From contig NC_091673.1 of NCBI RefSeq assembly GCF_042453785.1, positions 5,668,501 to 5,732,500 of the forward strand: a stretch of 64,000 nt of DNA. Direction: 5' to 3'. The notes below the pieces were generated by a model that was not told the origin of the DNA, ran no database searches, and saw only the letters and a list, made by a program, of their open reading frames with translations. Made by a program: the position numbers and the translations under genes. The DNA is from Malus domestica. Its lineage: Eukaryota; Streptophyta; Magnoliopsida; Rosales; Rosaceae. This document shows, piece after piece, positions 56,613 to 64,000 of the stretch (positions are counted from its first letter, which is position 1; every line of letters starts with the position of its first letter).

Positions 56613-57290
56613 CTATTATCACCAACCAGGTGATCAAAAGTACGTCCAGTACTCCAAAAATTATTCGGCAGCCTGCCGCTATTATCATCAACCAGGTGAT
56701 CAAAAGTACGTCCAGTACTTCAAAATTATTCGGCAGCGTGCCGCTATTATCACCAACCAGGTGATCAAAAGTACATCTAGTACTCCAAAATTATTCGGCA
56801 GCCTGCCGCTATTATCATTAACCAGGTGATCAAAAGTACGTTCAATACTCCAAAAATTATTCGACAGCCTGCCACTATTATCACCAACCAGGTGATCAAA
56901 AATACGTCCAGTACTTCAAAATTATTCGGTAGCCTGCTGCTATTATCACCAACTAGGTGATCAAAAGTACGTCCAGTACTCCAAAATTATACATGAGCAT
57001 CACTCATGTCAATCATACATAAACATTCATGAGCATCACTCATGTCAACATTCATGAGCATTACTTATGTCAACATTCATGAGCATCACTCATGCCAACA
57101 TTCATGAGCATCACTCATATAAACATTCATAAGCATCACTCATGTCAATCAGCTTCGAAAGCTTCATTTACAGAGCTCCAGTTTCGAGAGCTCCAGCTTC
57201 AAAAAGCTTCATTTATGAAGCTCCGACTTCAAAGCTTCATTTACAAAAACTCAAGCTTCAAAGCTTCACCTACAAAGCTTCAATGCATCG
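56613..57290. repeat. Three minisatellites, inverted relative to 24005-24560
   Basis: Six copies of a unit of about 65 bp (aaccaggtgatcaaaagtac, gtccagtactccaaaattat) lie at 56613-56990. Units of atgagcatcactcatgtcaa follow at 56993-57145, then gcttcatttacagagctcc words at 57150-57285. These are the reverse complement, in reverse order, of the arrays in the 22899-26651 element. Confidence 0.88.
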
Positions 57291-57496
57291 TTAGAGATTC
57301 AAAATTATTCCCTTTTCTGCATCATTAGAGCTTTGTAGGTGAGAGAGTCCCTTTTATAGAATAAGGGCTTGCTCCTCAATACATAAATGATGGGCTAGAT
57401 TTGATGATCGCGGCGAGGCGGTTGCTCAGCAAGCGGCGATGCTCTCTAATGATGGTAAGGGAGTCCCTTTTATAGAATAAGGGCTCGCTCCTCAAG

Positions 57497-58348
57497 TTTT
57501 GAATAACTTCACCTTAAATTTTGCATAACTCCTCACTTTAATCATTGAGATTAGAAATCAACAGTAGTAGTTTCTGAGTTTTTCTACCATCAATTATTTT
57601 GGTCATTTCATGAAAATCTTCATCGAAGAAAAATAAAATGATAAAAATACCTCAATTTCTATCAAATCATTTTGGTTTTAACAGAAGAACCAAAATAATT
57701 GGTGGTGAACAAACTTAGAGACCATTTTTATTAGGGAACTTTAACGAAAGTCTTACAGTACTGTTCACTTTAACGAAAAAACATATTTTTACACTAAAAA
57801 ATCAATCCTGATGTTATTCACTTTACCTTTTATTTTGTCCTTATCGTTAAAACTCAAAGTTTTCAAACTTTTTTCATTAATTTTTTTTGTTTTATTATGA
57901 CTTTTTAAGCTAAAACGGACATTTTCAATTTTTAATTTTTAGCCTTTCATTTGAAAAGGGGTCAAAACACTGAAAATGGAGGTTTTGATTTGTGGAAGGA
58001 AAGATTGAGACTTTGAGTGCGCCAGTAATCAGACGGCTCGTATTGGCCGATCAATAACAACACCAATCTCTCTCTGATTTTCCCGATTCCGGCCTTTTGA
58101 TATTCCTCTGCAACGCTGCGTCATCGTTTTCGATTCATTTCGAATTTTCGACCCAAAAAACACCAACCTCTCTCTCTCTAACCCTAATTGCTCCCCAGAC
58201 AAGCAGACAAGCAGGCGCTTATCAATCAATCTCCCCGAGCTTCGCTTTGCCTGGCATCGGCTATCGGATTAGGGTTTCTGCGGCGGTGATGCCTTGCAGT
58301 AAAAGCTTGATTAGCTGATTGATTACCTAGGGTTTCTGATTTGAAACT
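57497..58348 (+). promoter_or_regulatory. Upstream region of the SAM-domain gene with MITE remnants
   Basis: 57583-57716 has inverted words around caattattttggt, and 57736-57885 carries a Maleae-type MITE (agggaactttaacgaaag, gttcactttaacgaaaa). Near the gene are a telo-box-like taaccctaa (58180-58188) and two tagggtttct words (about 58269 and 58328). The CT-rich stretch at 58155-58180 is probably 5' leader. Confidence 0.45.
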
Positions 58349-61300
58349 ATGTCAGGGAATTCGAGGGGCCGAGTCACCATTACGCTTGGGCGCGGTGGTC
58401 AGGTATCCAATTTCTCATTTTCTCCTGTACATATATTTGTGTGTGTTTGTGTCTGTGTGTGTATATATGTATGGGTATGTATATTGGGGGATTTATAGAA
58501 CTAAATAAGCATACTTTTTGAGTTAGTGAAGAGAAAGCATAGAAACATGAAGTAAAGTAATTAAATTTTATGCATTTACTTGTATTTACTTGATTATATA
58601 TCAACAATTGGTTAGAGTTTGAAGGTTTTTTTCTTCCTGGTTTTCTTGTTCTTGAAAGTGCAATGACTTGTATCACCATTTGACAGGTAGTGAAGAGGTC
58701 TGTTTCGGGGTCTTCATTAGCTGATCATATACCTGCGGCTGGGACCAAGCGTTCTGTTAGAGATAGGTTAGGAAGTAATGTAGACGGTGCTTTGTCGCAC
58801 GGAAGCCTACACAACAATAAACGGTGTGACCCTTGTTACTTAGAAAGTTAAATTTTATCCGCTGCTGAAAGCTACCGTTGCTTTGGAAATATTGTCATGT
58901 CTGACTCAGTGCTTGTGTTCCTATAGATTATACTATTGATATGAAATTGAATAACATGTCTATCGAGTTAACTTGAAATATTGGTGTAAGTTTCAAAATT
59001 TGTGTATGAGTTGGAAACAGAGCTAAGGGGATTTTATATGTTTAGTTCTTACATCCAGTGTGTCAGAAATTCCCTAAACAAGTCATAATTTCAGTTTAAT
59101 TTATCATCATACCTTTTTTGCAGCCAGCGAGGAGACAATGGTAGGTCAAGTTTGAGTTCCAATGGCTATGATGGTAATAATAAGTTTACTCCAGAGCAAT
59201 TGAAAAATTGCTGCATTGCTGTATTTCTGAATTAATTTCCTTTTTCTAACCTTTACCTTTAAATCTCCAAGATGCACACATTGGTAAAGGTGATCTTCGA
59301 ATTAAACTCATGCAAAAAAATGAGTTTAGACGAGCTCAGAGTGATGATGGTCATAGGCATGGGGACCTCCGTGAAAAGCTGTCAAAGGCAGCTCAGCGCC
59401 CTGTTACTGGCCATGACCCAGGTCAGCACCATTCCGAAATAAAAGAGACTAGCTTTATGGGCCGAATTCCTTCTTCAAGGGCAGATGATTTGCCTCGTGT
59501 GGATTCATTAAGAAATTCTTTTTCCCCTTGGACACTGGACCATATAAGACGAAGATCCCCAGATAGAGTTGTAGTCACTTCTAGGGGTCTCTCCCCTCCG
59601 AGGAATCCCGAAGAATTGCAGAGAAGGCCAGTAAGTAGGGCATTTGATGATGTCAGATCGGTTCCATATATGAGCAAAGATGTTCTAAATGCTACAAGGC
59701 CTGCAAGTACAGCTCCTTTCATGTCCAGTTCTCCATTGCCTCCTGTATCTGCGAAGCCTGTGGCCCCACCCCCACCTCATTTGAGCCAAATTCCTCATCT
59801 GAGCAGCATTGTACAGAAAAGTTCATATGTGGTACATGCTACTTGCCTTTCGCTATTTTCTTCAATTGTATATCCAAATATGCTCTGCATTTGTAGCTGT
59901 ATGTAATAGTAACTGAATTGAATGTCTAAGAATAAACTCTTTAAACTTGTCTATGCTTATAGGGCCAAATTGTGTTTTCAGCAATGCTGATCTTATCGTC
60001 ATCATTTTCATGCCTGTATCAAAGCTCCCTCCCTCTCCCTCCCCCCAAAACACACACACACAAAATTAGAACCTTTTCTATCTTACATGATGCAAAAACT
60101 TGCTCTGTTTGCATGATAAAGAAAACAGTGGTTAGGCAGTTTGTCAAGATTAGATAGATTAAGTGACTCAATTTCTTGCTGAAATTAGATCATTGAATTT
60201 GGAGAGGTAAGTTTGTTTAAAATACCAAAACCTATTAAAAGTTGGTGCTGTTTTCTAGAAAATTGGTCCATCACCATAAAAGCTATTTGTTAGTTTATAG
60301 TCTGAAATACTGACAAAACTACTAAGAAAGCAAAATGGAATTTGTTAGTCCATGCCCTTATGTTGCCATGCATTTGGAGGATGAGTAATCATGGTATGTG
60401 GTTTTAGATGTAGAGGTCCAGTCAAGCCATAAATTCGAAGCAGATACCAGTTTAAAGAGTTTGTGGTATGTTTTTGAAGACCACCAAAATATTCATTAGT
60501 AGTTGTAAGGTTAAAATTTTTAATGACATGAGAAATTGTGCCATGCTCGTGTCTCACCTGTGTCTATGGCAGCTATTTTTTAGCCTTGGTTCCTGGAAGC
60601 AGTAGGAAATTAAGTACTTTTCTATGGCTGTATACATATGATTTTATGCTCTGTAATTATAATTACCTAAATGTTGGCTATGTATTAAACTATGTATTCT
60701 TCAGTCTGTACCTGAAAGTGATATTCTGCTATAGAACGTGTATTATTTGACATGTTTCAAATTTGGATTGATAACCACCTCAGTTTATGGGCTTAGGAAC
60801 TTTCTGGGTGTTTGGTGTTTGCAGAGTGATGAACAACAGACTGTAGATGGCTTGCTACATACGCTGGGGTTGGGAAAATATGCCATTATTTTTAAGGCTG
60901 AGGAAGTATGTTGCTTCATATCGTTGTTTTCTAATTATTTCGTTGGTTACAATAAACCTGAAATTCATGAGCATTTGGCCTGTAGTTTTATAATTTATCT
61001 AATGCATTTTTTTCCGTTCGTAAGTTTATAGATTGTTTTGCATTCAGTGAAACCCTTTTTTGTTTCTTCGGCATCACACTTTTTATGCATAGCGCCACTT
61101 GTTTTATAAGCATTGTTTCTAAACCATATAAGTGAAACAGCACGTGCTTCTAAAATAATGTTTGGAAGTGTTTTAACCTTTATCAGAATTGCCCATATGG
61201 CTAACTTTTGGAGTTTTGGTGCTTGCTATGGACGTAAATAAATTAATAGCTTCTCTCCGATTCAACTTATAATTGATATATCTGATCTTACACAGATTGA

Positions 61301-61780
61301 TATGACTGCATTGAAGCAGATGGGAGAAAATGATCTCAAAGAGCTGGGAATACCTATGGTACTTGCCTTTCCCCCGTATTCTTTTTTTTTCTAGTTTACT
61401 TTTTAAATGATGTCCAACTTAGGTGTTTTATGGGTTTTGTTGCTTAATCCTACTTTATTAGTTTTCCGAGTAGTATTCTGTTGCATGCATTGGACCATCT
61501 AGTAAAGTGTCTATTGTGGTACTTGTTCAAATCCCCACCTTTATGTATATGGCCCCTCGTCAGCAGTCTGGGTGCGTGTCTGTGTGTTGCCTTGTGACCT
61601 TTGGATGTGGGTTGTGAATGTATTAGAGGTTCTCGTTTTAGAATATAGAGGTAACCTGCTCGAAATATAATGCATTGATGGTTCTTATGAAGATCGATTT
61701 TGTTGCAGGGACCTAGGAAGAAGCTTCTTCTTGCCCTCCTGCCTCGTTCCAAGCGGCCATCAACTACAAATATACGTTGA
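58349..61780 (+). CDS. SAM-domain protein
   Basis: Seven GT-AG exons: 58349-58402, 58687-58823, 59124-59173, 59272-59831, 60825-60905, 61296-61358 and 61709-61780, giving about 338 aa with the frame kept throughout. The N-terminus (MSGNSRGRVTITLGRGGQVV) and middle are basic, Arg/Ser/Pro-rich and probably disordered, with DLRIKLMQKNEFRRAQ near residue 85. The C-terminal 65 residues form a sterile alpha motif: VDGLLHTLGLGKYAIIFKAE, IDMTALKQMGENDLKELGIP, GPRKKLLLALL. SAM domains self-associate or bind RNA; the basic linker would fit RNA or nucleic acid binding, which is inference. The family is present in Arabidopsis as SAM-domain proteins of unknown role. No damage is seen. The two small last exons split the SAM fold at its helices. 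Confidence 0.92.
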
Positions 61781-64000
61781 AAACCAAGATATTTTGGGGC
61801 CATCAGTTACTGTTTGGTGATTGAAAGCGCATATTAGAGAGCTATTTTCTTTATGAAATGATCAGCATGTACTTGCTCTCAATCGAGGTGTTATAAACTG
61901 GCCCTTCAACCAGTTGCCACATTTTTGGATTAGAGATCGTTGTTGGTTTATATAGTAATTGATGGTACCAGAAATTTTTTGAGATGTAGAATGATTTGTC
62001 CCTTGCTCTTTTTCCCCCTTTTAATTGGAAAATTCGATTGCTTATAAGTTTTCACCAACAACTCCATGCATATGATAATACACCACCTTGTAAGAGTTTG
62101 TTAAAGACTACTTTTTATAAATACTTTTGCTCATAACTTCGTTTTACTATAAATATGTGGAAATTTTTATTAAAATTCAATGGCTTTTTGAAAAAAAAAA
62201 TTAAATAAATAAAGAAACTTCGAATTGCTTCTCCTAGGAAACGCTTTTATAATCTGTATGCACTTTTAACATTTACATACTATACATTGTGAGAAGCGAT
62301 TTTGATTGTCAAAATGCAGTTTTAACCTTTCGAAAGTAGTGACATACCCACAGCAATTAGAATACTATTGCAGTTTAAGGTGCAGAATATCAGAAGCTGT
62401 GACAGACTTCAAAATAAGAAACTCCATGCTAGATATTCAAATGCCCCAACTAATTTAGTTTTGGCTTCCATCTATCCTAATCATATACATACCAAGCACC
62501 TGGAAGTTGAACGCGTTATGTAAAGACGAGTTATTGCATACTATATACACACACATAAGATGTCGGCAGTACTTTCAGATTAATATTTGGACTTGGATAA
62601 CCTGCGGCTGAAAAATGGCAAGAAGTCAACCTTCCTTGAAGAAAATTGGAGTTTTATTATAAAATAATTGTTATCATGGAGGGTAGCCGATCAAATCTCT
62701 TATAAGCATATGCAAGGTCCATTCTTTTTTTGATGTGGAATTCACTATCTACACGCATTCTTACGTGAGACGAGTTTTTAAGCCTATGTATGGTTGTTGG
62801 ACGTCGCATATAAGACAACCTACTCTGATACCATAGAGAAAGTTGGGTGAGAGTAGCCCGATATCTTATAAGCACATACAAGATTTATTATTTCTGCTAC
62901 GTGAAATTCACTCTCAACATAACTACTCTAAAAGCATATTTAAAAACATAGTTACAAAGCTATGTACCGAAACAAAAAATAATACCTATTTCTGCTGGTG
63001 CATATTCTACTGCTCATCATATTGATCAAAGTTCAAATCATATGAAGTTTCTTCTATCACTATCAGTACTGGTTTTTCTTCAAACCCTAATGCAAGATTA
63101 ACTAGGAATACAATTAATAGTTTAAAATGATAAAGGCATGTGTTTATACTGTTGTGGACCACTTATATGAAGATAAGTTTTCCCACACCTGGCTCTTTCC
63201 TTGAAATGACTAAGGCGGCATCAGTTTGGACTCAGGCTTGCTTCCCAATTTCCCATTACTTTCATGAACTATGTCCAAGTAATGCTTGAATTAATTATTA
63301 TATGAAAATATGGGTGACAAATTTCTAACCAAAAGGCACTTAATCTCTAATGCATTGGTTAATTTGTTTATGCAGCAGGTAGCCACGTAACTTCCTTTGT
63401 ACTCCGGTGGCTTTTGGATTCAAATTCAGTTGTACCAGCTATAGAAAGTCTTGTGCGTAATTATGTGTATACATTGGATGACATAGAAAAAGATGAAAAG
63501 AACTTTCGTGCAACTGTAACATCAGTTAGCAGTATTATAAACGAATCATATGCTGTTATTAACTTTTTCATATAACAATGTGTAAATACCTTTAATTAGT
63601 GTATTCCCGTCAGCATGACATCCCAAGTCTATGGAAAATTTTATCCTCAAAGGACAAACATCCAATCCGATTAACTACATATATAAACTGTCACTCTCTC
63701 ATTTAACTTTAGTAGTCCTGATCTTTAATTAAACAGGTAATCCATATACTATTTCTCATGACGAACTACTTGGCCTCAGTCAATTTTGGTTTTCTTTGTA
63801 GATTATTAAGATAAGAGAGAATATTAGTTTGGGAAGTAGTCCAGAAGGGGAAGCAAAGCAATATAGGGTAGTGGATGGAAATAGGTGTTTTTTTTTAATA
63901 GGGTGGTTTAGGGGCCACCATTTGTGATCATATATCAAGTTATCAAACATGAACCGAATTATGGACAAATCAAATGGAATTATATGAAATCAATCAATCA
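61781..64000. other. 3' flank and intergenic right end, one LTR remnant
   Basis: No supported gene. Short open frames on both strands lack motifs. Apart from the Copia-type remnant at 62665-62880 no structure was recognised. Confidence 0.5.
62665..62880 (-). mobile_element. Copia-type LTR end and primer-site remnant
   Basis: On the minus strand atggtatcagagtaggttgt (from 62834 downward) is the initiator-Met tRNA primer-site form that follows many plant LTRs. Around it, two copies of a phrase with tcttataagca..catacaag (about 62698 and 62860) look like LTR pieces. Boundaries are not defined. Confidence 0.5.

Larger units (their letters stand above)
55436..57496 (-). mobile_element. LTR element C, relative of 22899-26651, rearranged
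   Basis: The LTR 55436-55791 is closely similar to 22899-23251, and the next 230 bp follow the same element in the same orientation. From about 56025 to 57290 the interior is inverted relative to that element. From about 57335 it returns to the original orientation. The other LTR is absent. No gag or pol is present. Confidence 0.8.

Overview
The window is nuclear DNA from a flowering plant. The genes have GT-AG introns, the intergenic DNA is AT-rich, and transposons are dense. The repeat families (LTR elements whose ends begin TGTTGATGCACAAAACC, short TIR elements beginning GGTGATGCTAGGG, an Au-SINE 3' end) and the protein sequences look like a woody rosid, most likely Rosaceae tribe Maleae (apple or pear). 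That assignment is inferred from remembered family resemblance; no search was run.

Layout. 0-12 kb is repeat territory. A 6.3 kb hAT element (512-6796) with a broken transposase is followed by a small retroposed insert, a possible solo LTR and a 551 bp Mutator-type MITE. From 13.2 kb the host genes begin: a decayed zf-MYND pseudogene, an intact seven-exon gene for a secreted or ER-type protein of about 526 aa (15680-18830), and a cluster of three small hydrophilic-protein genes on the minus strand (19.3, 20.6 and 29.5 kb). Two of the three are products of a tandem segmental duplication. Its left copy (20054-28970) was later swollen by a TIR element carrying an F-box/DUF295 fragment and by a 3.75 kb LTR element carrying pieces of KAI2-like and glutamyl-tRNA reductase genes. 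Its right copy (28971-33780) gained several MITEs and ends just upstream of an intact matrix metalloproteinase gene (33939-35069).

35.6-42.0 kb is a decayed Copia element on the minus strand, with a solo LTR nested inside its own LTR. A single-exon WD40 gene of the JINGUBANG type lies at 43180-44487. 44.5-57.5 kb is again transposon-rich: a hAT-like element holding a fucokinase/GDP-fucose pyrophosphorylase fragment, a gypsy-type LTR fragment, and two chained LTR elements with minisatellite arrays and a conserved short ORF. A seven-exon SAM-domain gene (58349-61780) precedes a mostly empty right flank.

The gene order zf-MYND, 526-aa protein, metalloproteinase, SAM protein seems to match a short stretch of Arabidopsis chromosome 1 around the 2-MMP locus. 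That comparison is from memory. If it holds, the region is an old syntenic block into which mobile DNA was repeatedly inserted. The main point of interest is repeated capture of host gene pieces by unrelated mobile elements.
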